Below are positions 31,646 through 40,657 of a DNA stretch of 43,769 bases, one piece after another (the first letter of the stretch is position 1; each line of letters starts with the position of its first letter). The position numbers were made by a program, and so were the translations under genes. The DNA is from Paludibacteraceae bacterium (GTDB lineage Bacteria > Bacteroidota > Bacteroidia > Bacteroidales > Paludibacteraceae), in assembly GCA_017646805.1 (NCBI GenBank), contig JAGCLW010000067.1, positions 1-43,769 on the forward strand. Direction: 5' to 3'. Under the pieces are notes generated by a model, which worked only from the letters and a program-made list of their open reading frames with translations, searched no databases and had not been told where the DNA came from.

Positions 31646-32830
31646 CTACCTCAACAAATAAATCTCTTTTTTTCTTGAAGGAAGAGAAAAATACAAAAAT
31701 AAACTTCCCGACAATCCGGAAATTAAAGATCCTATCAAAATAGCCAACTTCGCATTGTCTTGCACTATTGCGTCTGAAAAAGCCAATTGCGTAATAAATA
31801 TTGACATCGTAAATCCGATTCCTGCCAACATACCAACACCAATAAGTCCTTTCCAACTGAGACCAATTGGTCGACGGACAAATTTCATTTTGACACTAAT
31901 CCATGTAAACAACAAAATTCCTATCGGTTTTCCCAAAGACAATCCCAAAATAATCCCCAAACTACTTGCAGATAATAACGACGGAATAGATTCGCCCGAA
32001 AAGACTAATGTTGTGTTGCTCAAAGCAAATAGCGGCAAAATAACAAAAGAAACAGGATAATGTAAAATATGCTCCATTTTGTGCGAAGGAGAAACATATT
32101 GTTCATTGCCATAAAAAGGAATAGCAAATGCCAATAAAACTCCGGCAATTGTTGCATGTATTCCCGATTGCAACATCAACCACCACATCACAACTCCTCC
32201 AACCAAATAAATTGCCAACCATTTAACTCCATGCTTATTCAACGCCATCAATACCAACCAGATAGCAATTGCTCCAACCAAATAATTTAATGCAATCGTA
32301 TCTGTATAGAAAATGGCAATAACAAGAATGGCTCCAAGGTCATCAATCACAGCCAAAGCTGTTAAAAAAATCTTTAATGCCGGAGGAATGCGACTACCGA
32401 ACAAAGACAATATTCCGATTGCAAAAGCTATATCGGTTGCCATCGGGATTCCAAATCCATGCGAAAATTCAGAATCATAATTTAATACAAAATAAATTCC
32501 CGCAGGAACAAGCATGCCTCCAATTGCGGCAATAATCGGCAATAAAGCATTTTTTGGATTTGACAACTCTCCGGTATACAATTCTCGCTCCAACTCCAAC
32601 CCTATCATCAAAAAAAAGATTGCCATCAATCCATCATTTATCCAATGACTCAACGAATGACCGCCTAAATCCTTTTGCCAAAAAGATAAATATTCTTCCG
32701 ACAAAGAAGTATTACTCAACACCAATGAAGCAATTGTTGCAATAAGCAAAACGATTCCTCCGGCTTGCTCCATCGCAAAAAATTGCTTATAATGTTGCGT
32801 TAATTTAATAATACGTTGTCTTCTGTTCAT
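31646..32830 (-). CDS. nhaA: Na+/H+ antiporter NhaA
   Basis: This 394-residue inner-membrane antiporter exports sodium for protons. D163 and D164 in ALAVIDDLGAIL and D133 in ATDIAFAIG fall at the same numbers as in the E. coli protein. About twelve helices fit the usual length. It lies 42 bp after the porin gene on the same strand and near a sodium-coupled DASS transporter, so it may balance sodium brought in by that carrier. Confidence 0.96.
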   Translation of the reverse strand: MNRRQRIIKLTQHYKQFFAMEQAGGIVLLIATIASLVLSNTSLSEEYLSFWQKDLGGHSLSHWINDGLMAIFFLMIGLELERELYTGELSNPKNALLPIIAAIGGMLVPAGIYFVLNYDSEFSHGFGIPMATDIAFAIGILSLFGSRIPPALKIFLTALAVIDDLGAILVIAIFYTDTIALNYLVGAIAIWLVLMALNKHGVKWLAIYLVGGVVMWWLMLQSGIHATIAGVLLAFAIPFYGNEQYVSPSHKMEHILHYPVSFVILPLFALSNTTLVFSGESIPSLLSASSLGIILGLSLGKPIGILLFTWISVKMKFVRRPIGLSWKGLIGVGMLAGIGFTMSIFITQLAFSDAIVQDNAKLAILIGSLISGLSGSLFLYFSLPSRKKEIYLLR

Positions 32831-32872
32831 ATTGCAAAATTTAATGTGTTTATTCTTGTTTTTTTATTTTTT

Positions 32873-34315
32873 TTAAAAATTATATCGAACCAATGCCAAA
32901 AGACGATGACCAAGTACCCAATGATCTCCCTTCACAGAACCATTTGCTTGCAATTCTCCATAATTAATCATATCCAATTCATATTCCAAACCAAAAATAA
33001 AATGTTTCAGATTATACGAAATCACCGGCATTATACGAATCATTTGGTCTATATTTTTTGAATCTTTTGCCCACATTTTATTTTTTACATCTATGAAATC
33101 TTTTTCTGCTCCAAGATTTTTGCTATAACCAAGAAACAACTCTCCTTTAATTTTTTTTCCATACGAAAAATCAATCCAAGATGCAGACATTCGAATCGGT
33201 TGATACTTCCAGGTATTATCTGCAAATTCATCAATAACACCATATCCACCAAGCATATTGAGATGTGTAGTTTGCTCGCCAAAGATAGTTTTTGCTTTGA
33301 AAGAAAAATCATTTTTATCATAATTTAGGACTAAACTATAATTGAAACCGTCAAATCGGTCACTGACTTTTCGTTCTTCATATACATTTTTAGTCGTTGT
33401 AACATTATTCCCGTTAGCATCTACACCAACTACAACCTCTTCGGTTCCGACAAAAACACTTGCTCGCGTACGCGGACGAATACTTACAAAATCGGCAGAT
33501 GCCGTAATATTAAACCCATTATTTTGATAACCGATTCCCAAATAACACTCTGGAATCATGTTATATTGAATATTATATGCACGAGCAGAAATTCCATCTT
33601 TTACGGCTGGTGCAATCGATTGATATTGATATTGAAACAATGCGGCTGCTTGTAAATGAAATCCTGATTTGTTTCCATATTTATATTGCAATTGAGGACT
33701 ACGATTCAACGGATTAAACGGAGCTCCGGCCGCCATTGACAATACGGTTGGTTGTGCATCTACTGCCATCGGATGCCAGGTTTGACCTAACGTCAAAGCA
33801 TGAGTTCCCTCTTTTTTATCCAACCAATCAAATTTCATATATGCTTGACGAAGACGAATCAAAAAATTATTTGTAGAAAATCCGGCAAAATCAAATTCCA
33901 CCTTCGCCGAAGAAACTCCTCCCAATACACGAGGTCCTTTCACATTCAATCCCATTCTCGTACTCATCGCCGCAAGGTTGGATGCCGATTCCGCATTCAA
34001 ATCTTCACCAAAATAGCCCATATTTTCGTCCATCGGACCTTTTGCAACAAAACCATTACTTGAAGATACCATGGCACGATTGTCATAAAAATAATAAACC
34101 CGTACGTTTCCATAAAACTCTACGTGTTTTTTTATTTCTTCTAAAATCTTTTTAGATTTTGCTTTTTTTACAGATTCTTTCGATACATATTCTTTTTTCA
34201 ACGAAAGCGAATCTTTTGGCAAATCTTCTACTTGAGCTACAACAATTCCTCCTATTGCAAAAAAAAGAATACAAATCCAACTTTTCACTCTAACCAATTT
34301 TTGTTTCATATACAT
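32873..34315 (-). CDS. DcaP-like outer-membrane porin
   Basis: This 480-residue protein has a signal peptide (cleaved near VVAQ), a short lysine-rich helical region (about 35-65, KKAKSKKILEEIKKHVEF) suggesting a coiled coil, then a beta-barrel opening with FYGNVRVYYFYDNRAMVSS and ending in a terminal phenylalanine (LLALVRYNF). These are features of DcaP-type trimeric channels for dicarboxylates. It lies just downstream of a DASS dicarboxylate transporter gene, supporting that substrate class. Confidence 0.8.
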   Translation of the reverse strand: MYMKQKLVRVKSWICILFFAIGGIVVAQVEDLPKDSLSLKKEYVSKESVKKAKSKKILEEIKKHVEFYGNVRVYYFYDNRAMVSSSNGFVAKGPMDENMGYFGEDLNAESASNLAAMSTRMGLNVKGPRVLGGVSSAKVEFDFAGFSTNNFLIRLRQAYMKFDWLDKKEGTHALTLGQTWHPMAVDAQPTVLSMAAGAPFNPLNRSPQLQYKYGNKSGFHLQAAALFQYQYQSIAPAVKDGISARAYNIQYNMIPECYLGIGYQNNGFNITASADFVSIRPRTRASVFVGTEEVVVGVDANGNNVTTTKNVYEERKVSDRFDGFNYSLVLNYDKNDFSFKAKTIFGEQTTHLNMLGGYGVIDEFADNTWKYQPIRMSASWIDFSYGKKIKGELFLGYSKNLGAEKDFIDVKNKMWAKDSKNIDQMIRIMPVISYNLKHFIFGLEYELDMINYGELQANGSVKGDHWVLGHRLLALVRYNF

Positions 34316-34322
34316 TTTATTA

Positions 34323-34355
34323 AAAAAATAGGAGACGCTACAAAAATAGCGTCTC
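34323..34355 (-). terminator. Terminator between DASS and porin genes, with a -7-like loop
   Basis: GAGACGCTA (34332-34340) pairs perfectly with TAGCGTCTC (34347-34355); on the minus strand seven T follow. It ends only 8 bp before the porin start. The loop carries TATTTTTG (34348-34341), a -7 match that would place a new start near 34334. Confidence 0.75.
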
Positions 34356-34376
34356 TCTACACTTTTATATTATAAA

Positions 34377-35834
34377 TTAAAATAATGATTTTCCTAAAAA
34401 CAATAATAATAAATACAACAATGTCAATCCTATGACTCCAACAATAATTCCTATTTTTGCCATATCTGCTTGACGTGTTAATCCCGTAGAATGTGCCAAT
34501 GCATTAGGCGGTGTCGAAATTGGCAATGCCATAGCCAACGACGCAGAACCTGCAATTCCAATCAATAAAGTAGTCACACCTCCAAATGCCGCCAATTCTG
34601 CTTCCATTGATGTTCCTATCGTAAACAAAATCGGCATCATAAGTGCTGCTGTTGCGGTATTTGAAATAAATGTTGAAACCACACAACAAATCAAACCAGA
34701 GGCAACAATCAACAACACCGGACTCCATTGACCGAAAGGAATGGATTCAACCAAATGTTTAGCCAATCCCGTTTCTTGCAAACCGACTCCAAGAGCAAAT
34801 CCTCCTGCAACCAACCAAAGAACGTCCCAAGAAATATCCTTCAAATCTTCTTTCCGAATAACTCCGGTCACTGTGAATATCGCAAGAGGAATCAATGCAA
34901 CCGTATTGGCGTTTACGCCGGTAACTTTATCAAGCATCCAAAGGACAACTGTTACAAAAAATGTGATACAAGTAATAATTGTGTTTCTATCCCAAACCAA
35001 CTTACTTTCAATCTTTATCTCTAAACGTTTTTGTTCAAATGGGAACATTTTCAACAAGATAAACCAAACTATCGCCAACAATACAAAAACAAATGGCACC
35101 ATAAACATCATCCATTCTCCAAAACCGATATTAAGATTAAGACCGTCCGGATCATTTAAATATTTAAGTGCGATTGCATTAGGAGGAGTTCCGATAGGAG
35201 TCCCAAGTCCTCCCACATTTGCGGCAATCGGAATAGCCAAAGTCAAACCAACCTTTCCGGCACCATTGCAACCTTCTGCGTTTCGAAGCACAGGAGCCAA
35301 AATAGCAAGCATCATAGCCGCTGTTGCCGTATTACTCATGAACATTGAGAAAATTGCCGTAGACAAAATGAATCCCAACATAACAAAATGAGATTTTGTC
35401 CCGAATGGAGCCAAAAGATTTTTTGCAATATAAGCATCTATTCCACAACGAGTTGCGGCGATAGCAAGAACAAATCCTCCAAGAAACAACATGATAATTG
35501 GATCGGCAAATGTTGCCATCAAACTTTTATGTTTCACCAAAACTCCAAGAGTTTCCGGATCGTATCCGGCATTCATAAATTTGAATCCACTATCACTGAC
35601 CGTCAACAACAACAAAACAATAGTTAATACCGAAGTACTCCAAATAGGAATTGATTCAAAAATCCACATAAGAGCCGCAAAACAAAAAATCGCAATTACG
35701 CGTTGCTCTACAACTGTTAAATTTGAAATTCCTAAAGCACCATCCGGTGCAAACCACAAAAGAAAAAATGAAACTATTGAAACAAATAGGCCAACAAGTT
35801 GTTTGACGCTCATATTCATCTGAAAGTTTTTCAT
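34377..35834 (-). CDS. DASS-family sodium/dicarboxylate symporter (SLC13 type)
   Basis: This inner-membrane protein of about 485 residues is an elevator-type carrier with two inverted halves. Each half has an SNT motif for substrate and sodium (FMSNTATAAMMLAIL and FISNTATAALMMPIL) and a proline-glycine tip (GTPPNAIA and STPPNALA). Such proteins import succinate, fumarate, malate or citrate with Na+. ATG 35834 is preferred over 35891, which would cover the -7 box region and lack conservation. It pairs functionally with the porin and nhaA. Confidence 0.93.
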   Translation of the reverse strand: MKNFQMNMSVKQLVGLFVSIVSFFLLWFAPDGALGISNLTVVEQRVIAIFCFAALMWIFESIPIWSTSVLTIVLLLLTVSDSGFKFMNAGYDPETLGVLVKHKSLMATFADPIIMLFLGGFVLAIAATRCGIDAYIAKNLLAPFGTKSHFVMLGFILSTAIFSMFMSNTATAAMMLAILAPVLRNAEGCNGAGKVGLTLAIPIAANVGGLGTPIGTPPNAIALKYLNDPDGLNLNIGFGEWMMFMVPFVFVLLAIVWFILLKMFPFEQKRLEIKIESKLVWDRNTIITCITFFVTVVLWMLDKVTGVNANTVALIPLAIFTVTGVIRKEDLKDISWDVLWLVAGGFALGVGLQETGLAKHLVESIPFGQWSPVLLIVASGLICCVVSTFISNTATAALMMPILFTIGTSMEAELAAFGGVTTLLIGIAGSASLAMALPISTPPNALAHSTGLTRQADMAKIGIIVGVIGLTLLYLLLLFLGKSLF

Positions 35835-35888
35835 AGTAAAAAATATATTAGTAATGATAAAAGCTTGTTTTTTTAAAACAAAAACGTG

Positions 35889-35896
35889 CAAAGATA
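35889..35896 (-). promoter_or_regulatory. -7 box for the DASS gene
   Basis: TATCTTTG on the minus strand, predicted start near 35882, 48 bp before ATG 35834. No consensus -33 at 19-21 bp. Confidence 0.45.
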
Positions 35897-35957
35897 AAAA
35901 TAATAATTAGATTGAGAATAAGAAAATAAAAGTTTTTTTTAACTAAAAAAAGCATTT

Positions 35958-35987
35958 TTGTAACTCCATATTTTTTCTATATCTTTG
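35958..35987 (+). promoter_or_regulatory. Promoter of the TPM-coaX run
   Basis: TTG (35958-35960), 19 bp, TATCTTTG (35980-35987): full consensus. Start near 35994, 17 bp before the TPM ATG. Confidence 0.7.
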
Positions 35988-36010
35988 CATTTCAAAAAAA
36001 AGATTTTACT

Positions 36011-36499
36011 ATGAAAAAACTATCAATTTTAACATGTTTTCTTTTGTTCATAAACCTACTTTCGGCAAAAACAACAGTCTATAATTTCGCAGAATTTAAC
36101 TCTCGAATTTTTGATGAAGAAGGTCTTCTTTCGCTCCGAGATCGAGAAAGTATCGATTCTCAACTTGCTTCTTTTGCCGAAGAAAGCGGAAAGAACATTG
36201 TAGTTTTAACATTTCAAGACATTACTCCTTACGAAAATGCTCGAGAATTTTGCCATCATACTGCCGTCAATTTTGCCGAAAATCATCCGGAATTTGAAGG
36301 AGACATCTGGCTTTTGCTCATTTCTTCAAAACATGGATTGATTCATATTACGGCGACAAAAGACACGGAACGTATCATTTCTCATGCCGCATGTAGAAGT
36401 ATTGCCAACGAACTCATAGCTCCGGAATTCAAAGAAAAAAACTTTTACAACGGGATTCTTGCGGGAGTTCAAAAATTAATTGAAATTCATCAAAAATAA
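36011..36499 (+). CDS. Exported TPM-domain protein
   Basis: This 162-residue protein has a signal peptide (MKKLSILTCFLLFINLLSA) and a TPM/DUF477 domain: a long helix after LLSLRDRESIDSQLASFAEESG, then NIVVLTFQDI, a histidine-rich loop (REFCHHTAVNF) and DIWLLLISSKHGLIHI. It lacks the C-terminal helix and glycine-rich tail of YgcG. The family includes a photosystem assembly factor and acid phosphatases; function here unknown. It is first in the run, 6 bp before coaX. Confidence 0.8.
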   Translation: MKKLSILTCFLLFINLLSAKTTVYNFAEFNSRIFDEEGLLSLRDRESIDSQLASFAEESGKNIVVLTFQDITPYENAREFCHHTAVNFAENHPEFEGDIWLLLISSKHGLIHITATKDTERIISHAACRSIANELIAPEFKEKNFYNGILAGVQKLIEIHQK

Positions 36500-36505
36500 A
36501 CACTT

Positions 36506-37261
36506 TTGTACGTTGCGGTTGACATAGGAAATTCTCGAACGAAAATTCTCATTTCGAAAGATTTTGATTTTTCAAAAACGGAGCATTTTTTTTTGATTGA
36601 CAACGATTCTGTTTTGCCAAAAAAAGTGTTAGATTTAATTCCACAATCTCACGTTATTTTATCTTCTGTAAGAGAAACTCAACCTCAATGGATTGATACG
36701 CTGAAAAATCATTCTTTATCATTCTTTTTTTTGAATCAAAACACGCCTTTACCAATCATCAATTTATATAAACAAAAAGAAACACTTGGATTAGATAGAA
36801 TTGCAGCGGCTTGCGGAGCAAAAACACTTTTTCCTTCTCAAAATTGTCTCATCATTGATATGGGAACGGCAATCACATTCGACATTTTGACCAAACAAGG
36901 AGAATTTCTCGGAGGAAACATTTCGGCCGGAGCAAAAACAAGATTGCAAGCTCTGAATCAATTCACAGGGAAATTGCCATTGATTTCATCTCATACCTTA
37001 AAAGAAATTAGTAATTTCTCCATCGGAACAAATACAAAAGAAGCAATCATCAACGGTGTTGCTCAAGGCATTACTTTTGAAATAAATGGATATATTCATC
37101 AAACAAAAAAAATATTAAACGATGATTCTTTAACAACAATTTTGACAGGCGGCGATGCAATTTATTTTGAAAATATGATAAAAAACACCACCTTTGCGAT
37201 CGAAAAATTGGTACTAATCGGATTATTAGCAATATTAAAACACAACATTGAAAAAAAATAA
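36506..37261 (+). CDS. coaX: Type III pantothenate kinase
   Basis: This 251-residue ASKHA-fold kinase does the first step of coenzyme A synthesis. DIGNSRTK (6-13) is the phosphate loop, LGLDRIAAACGAK the pantothenate region, IDMGTAITFDI the second Asp motif and GGNISAGAKTRLQAL follows. The start is TTG 36506; no ATG fits, and the upstream stop is only 6 bp away in the same frame. Confidence 0.94.
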   Translation: MYVAVDIGNSRTKILISKDFDFSKTEHFFLIDNDSVLPKKVLDLIPQSHVILSSVRETQPQWIDTLKNHSLSFFFLNQNTPLPIINLYKQKETLGLDRIAAACGAKTLFPSQNCLIIDMGTAITFDILTKQGEFLGGNISAGAKTRLQALNQFTGKLPLISSHTLKEISNFSIGTNTKEAIINGVAQGITFEINGYIHQTKKILNDDSLTTILTGGDAIYFENMIKNTTFAIEKLVLIGLLAILKHNIEKK

Positions 37262-38567
37262 CAACAACATACTATCCAAGAAAAATGTTGCAAAGAGTCT
37301 GCTCCTTGCAACTCTTCTTTTTTGTTCTCATACAATTATTTTTGCACAAAACAACACAAATTCTCCCTACACCCGTTATGGATTAGGAGAATTGACAAAT
37401 TATTCCTCCGGAAAAAACAAAAGTATGGGAGGAACGGCTATCGGTATGAGAAACAAAGGAAGTATAAACATGGCAAACCCGGCAAGTTACACAAGCATCG
37501 ACAGCATGTGTTTCATGTTTGAAGTTGGCATGATGGGAAAAGTTTCAAATTACACCAATTCTCAAAACGCACAAAAAACATCTTTCACTGGAAATATCGA
37601 ATTTTTCAACATGCAATTTCCGTTGGAAAAATGGTTAGCCGGTAGCATTGGATTAACACCTTATTCTTACATTGGATATGATTTTCCCGAAACAGGCAGT
37701 ATTGAAGTTCCAAATTCCGCAGACAACGGAGCAACCTATAGTACAATTAATTTTACAAAAAACTTCAAAGGTTCCGGAGGATTACATCAAGCATACATAG
37801 GATTGGCTGGGCGATGTGGAAAATACATTTCTATCGGTGTGAATGCATATTTGTTGTTTGGAAGCATCAACCATACTCGCCAAATCACATACGACGCAGC
37901 ATTTGGAGATTTCTATTCCACTTTGCAAAACTCAAAAATCAGCATCGTCGATTTCAATCTGCGATACGGAATACAAGGACATTTTCCAATCAACAAAAAT
38001 CACTATCTCACTATTGGAGCAATTGCAGAAACGAAAAATCGATTATCCGGAAAATACACAGTTGAAACATCCGGAGTAGATACAATTTCTTCAAAAAATG
38101 GAAAAGACTTTTACACGCCGTTATCTATTGGAGCCGGAATCAGTTATTCATACAAAAACCAACTTGTTGTTGGAGTTGATGCAATATGGCAAAATTGGGA
38201 AGATGCAGCATTTTTCTCTATTCAAGACACCATACAAGATCGACTTCGCGTAACACTTGGAGCTGAATATACAAACGATCCTTACAGCAAAGATTATTAC
38301 AAAAGAATGGCTTTCCGATTAGGTGCCAATGCAACTTGTGGTTATCTTAACCAACTATCAAAAGGAGTAAATCAATTTGGCATAACTTTTGGATTGGGAT
38401 TTCCAGCACGAGGAAATCGCACCATGATCAATGTCGGATTTGAATATGGTCGAATGGGAAATATTTTAGGAAATCAACTAACTCATAGTATTACCGAAAA
38501 TTATTTTAAATTCACGATAAATGCCTCGTTCAATGAAATTTGGTTCTTTAAACGAAAATTTGAATAA
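37248..38567 (+). CDS. Outer-membrane beta-barrel protein
   Basis: This 439-residue protein has a signal peptide (KSLLLATLLFCSHTIIFA) and a barrel rich in alternating glycine/aromatic strands. NTNSPYTRYGLGELTNY, then GGTAIGMRNKGSINMANPASY resembles FadL/OmpP1-type transporters, but no hatch motif is certain. The C-terminus ends IWFFKRKFE. The start is TTG 37248, inside the coaX end (14-bp overlap), implying coupling. No substrate can be inferred. Confidence 0.75.
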   Translation: MKKNNNNILSKKNVAKSLLLATLLFCSHTIIFAQNNTNSPYTRYGLGELTNYSSGKNKSMGGTAIGMRNKGSINMANPASYTSIDSMCFMFEVGMMGKVSNYTNSQNAQKTSFTGNIEFFNMQFPLEKWLAGSIGLTPYSYIGYDFPETGSIEVPNSADNGATYSTINFTKNFKGSGGLHQAYIGLAGRCGKYISIGVNAYLLFGSINHTRQITYDAAFGDFYSTLQNSKISIVDFNLRYGIQGHFPINKNHYLTIGAIAETKNRLSGKYTVETSGVDTISSKNGKDFYTPLSIGAGISYSYKNQLVVGVDAIWQNWEDAAFFSIQDTIQDRLRVTLGAEYTNDPYSKDYYKRMAFRLGANATCGYLNQLSKGVNQFGITFGLGFPARGNRTMINVGFEYGRMGNILGNQLTHSITENYFKFTINASFNEIWFFKRKFE

Positions 38568-38604
38568 ACGAATTATATACAAACAATAAAAAAATAATTA
38601 TATC

Positions 38605-39954
38605 ATGAAAACATTTTCTAAAATCATTCTTTCTACGCTTCTTGTAGGAACTTCATTTTCAGCTGTTGCACAAGACGCTCCTTCTGCAACAACTGATGCT
38701 GATGCAAAACAACAAAAATGCAAAGAAGACCTTTCTGCATTTTATCAATTTGCTCGTCAAAAAAACTATGCCGACGCTTACCTTCCTTGGTTAGATCTTT
38801 ACAACAATTGCCCTGAAATGTCTAAAAACACTTACAAATACGGGGTTATGATTCTTAATGATTTCATCGCCAAAGAAACTGATGCAACAAAAAAAGCAGA
38901 ATACTTTGATCTTCTAATGAAAGTTTATGACAGTCGTATTCAATATTTCGGCGATGATGCAGTAATGCCCAAAGCTCGCATTCTTGGAAACAAAGCCGTT
39001 GATTACATCTCAAACAATACACCTAATGACCCTCTAAAAAAAGAAGCTTACATTTGGCTTGGAGAAGCCGTAAATGGTCTTGAAGATGCTTGTGACGGAA
39101 CATATTTGCAATACTACATTTGGGTTTCATCAAATCTCTATTACAACGACAAAAACCACGCTCCTCAACTTATTGCAGATTACATAAAAACAAATGAAAT
39201 TCTGAGCAAAGCTTCTACCGATGCAAACAATCCTCATGCGTCTTATTATGCTCAAATAAAAGAAACAAACGATCAAACAATCATGGCAACTCGTGTTCTT
39301 TCTGCAGAAACACTTGATAATATTTATGCCGAAAAAATCATTGAAAACAAAGACAACATAAACTTCCTTGTTTCTACGCTTAATCTTTACAAAAGTGCGG
39401 GAGCAACAACATCGCCAGTCTATTTTCAAGCATCTGAATTTGCACACAAAATACAACCAACAGAAGAATCTGCTGTAGGATGTGCCAATATGTATATTCA
39501 AAAAGAACAATACGAAACTGCAGTCAACTACTTGAAAGATGCGATTAAATATAGTACAGTTGATACGAAAAAAGCTGAATACGAGCTACTTATTGCATCA
39601 ATCATGCAGGCTTATTTAAGAAACTTTTCTGGAGCTCGCGAGCATGCACGTGCTTCTCTTGAATTAAATCCAAATCAAGGAAAACCATACATTTTGATTG
39701 GAACACTTTACGCCCAATCAAAAGGCATTTACTCTGATCCTGTACTTTCAAAAACCGTATATTGGGTTGCTGTCGATAAATTCATAAAAGCAAAACAAGT
39801 AGACCCATCATGTACAGAAGAAGCCAACAAACTAATCAACACTTATAGTCGTTATTTCCCTGAAGATCAAGACATTTTCATGCATCCGGATCTAAATAAA
39901 GGAGCTGCATATACCGTAGGTGGATGGATCGGAGAAACAACAACATGTAGATAA
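38605..39954 (+). CDS. Exported TPR protein
   Basis: This 449-residue protein has a signal peptide (MKTFSKIILSTLLVGTSFSAVA, cleaved before QDAP) and helical repeats throughout: early non-canonical repeats and clearer TPRs near the C-terminus (QYETAVNYLKDAIKYSTVD, GAREHARASLELNPNQGKPYILIGTLY). It is likely periplasmic. Position between an outer-membrane barrel and lptC suggests an envelope role, which is inference. Confidence 0.8.
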   Translation: MKTFSKIILSTLLVGTSFSAVAQDAPSATTDADAKQQKCKEDLSAFYQFARQKNYADAYLPWLDLYNNCPEMSKNTYKYGVMILNDFIAKETDATKKAEYFDLLMKVYDSRIQYFGDDAVMPKARILGNKAVDYISNNTPNDPLKKEAYIWLGEAVNGLEDACDGTYLQYYIWVSSNLYYNDKNHAPQLIADYIKTNEILSKASTDANNPHASYYAQIKETNDQTIMATRVLSAETLDNIYAEKIIENKDNINFLVSTLNLYKSAGATTSPVYFQASEFAHKIQPTEESAVGCANMYIQKEQYETAVNYLKDAIKYSTVDTKKAEYELLIASIMQAYLRNFSGAREHARASLELNPNQGKPYILIGTLYAQSKGIYSDPVLSKTVYWVAVDKFIKAKQVDPSCTEEANKLINTYSRYFPEDQDIFMHPDLNKGAAYTVGGWIGETTTCR

Positions 39955-39961
39955 AACACAA

Positions 39962-40546
39962 ATGTTTTTTTCATCAACAAAAAAAAGAAACAATCATATA
40001 AAAGACATAACAGCCATTACGATAATGGTTGTTATGTTCTTTTTTATCAGTTGCGGTGGAAACCAAGAATTTGAACAAATAAAAGAATCAAGAGATCAAC
40101 AAGCGTTGCTCACTTCTGATACTGTAACAACTCTCATTTCCGACTCTGGAATCACAAAATACAAAGTCGCCGCTATTCGTTGGGAAATTTATGATAAAAC
40201 AGAAGAACCGATTTGGAAATTTCCAAACGGACTTGATTTTGATAAATTCAACGAAAATTACGAAACAGATGCCCACATGCAAGCTGATAGTGCGATTTAT
40301 TATGAGCAAAAAAAATTATGGGAATTCAGAAAAAATGTTCATGCTCAAAACAAAAAAAACGAACATTTTACAACTGATCTTTTATTCTATGATGACAACA
40401 AAAAAGAATTTTATTCTGACACCGAAATTACCATCAAACGAGAAGATAAAATCATTTATGGAATCGGATTTACGTCCAACGCAGATATGACTCGATATAC
40501 AATACAAAAACCAACAGGAATAATTCCCGTTGAAAAGACAGAATAA
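39962..40546 (+). CDS. lptC: LPS export periplasmic protein LptC
   Basis: This 194-residue lipoprotein-like protein has a hydrophobic segment (ITAITIMVVMFFFISC) with Cys before GG, a likely lipobox, and an OstA/LptC jellyroll: TLISDSGITKYKVAAIRWEIYD, then WKFPNGLDFDKFNEN, then DLLFYDDNKKEFYSDTEI. LptC bridges the LptF/G permeases and LptA. ATG 39962 is chosen, 8 bp after the TPR stop, rather than 39920 inside that gene. Confidence 0.88.
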   Translation: MFFSSTKKRNNHIKDITAITIMVVMFFFISCGGNQEFEQIKESRDQQALLTSDTVTTLISDSGITKYKVAAIRWEIYDKTEEPIWKFPNGLDFDKFNENYETDAHMQADSAIYYEQKKLWEFRKNVHAQNKKNEHFTTDLLFYDDNKKEFYSDTEITIKREDKIIYGIGFTSNADMTRYTIQKPTGIIPVEKTE

Positions 40547-40573
40547 AGCCACTTTTCATCAATAGATTATTTT

Positions 40574-40603
40574 TTGACAATTCAAGAAAAATTCGTATAT
40601 TCG
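40574..40603 (+). promoter_or_regulatory. Promoter of ppiD
   Basis: TTG (40574-40576), 19 bp, TATATTCG (40596-40603), a one-base variant of the -7 consensus. Start near 40610; leader about 48 nt. Confidence 0.55.
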
Positions 40604-40657
40604 CACGCTATTTTAGCAAAGCTTTCGTAAAAAAAACAAATAACATAAAATAAAAAA

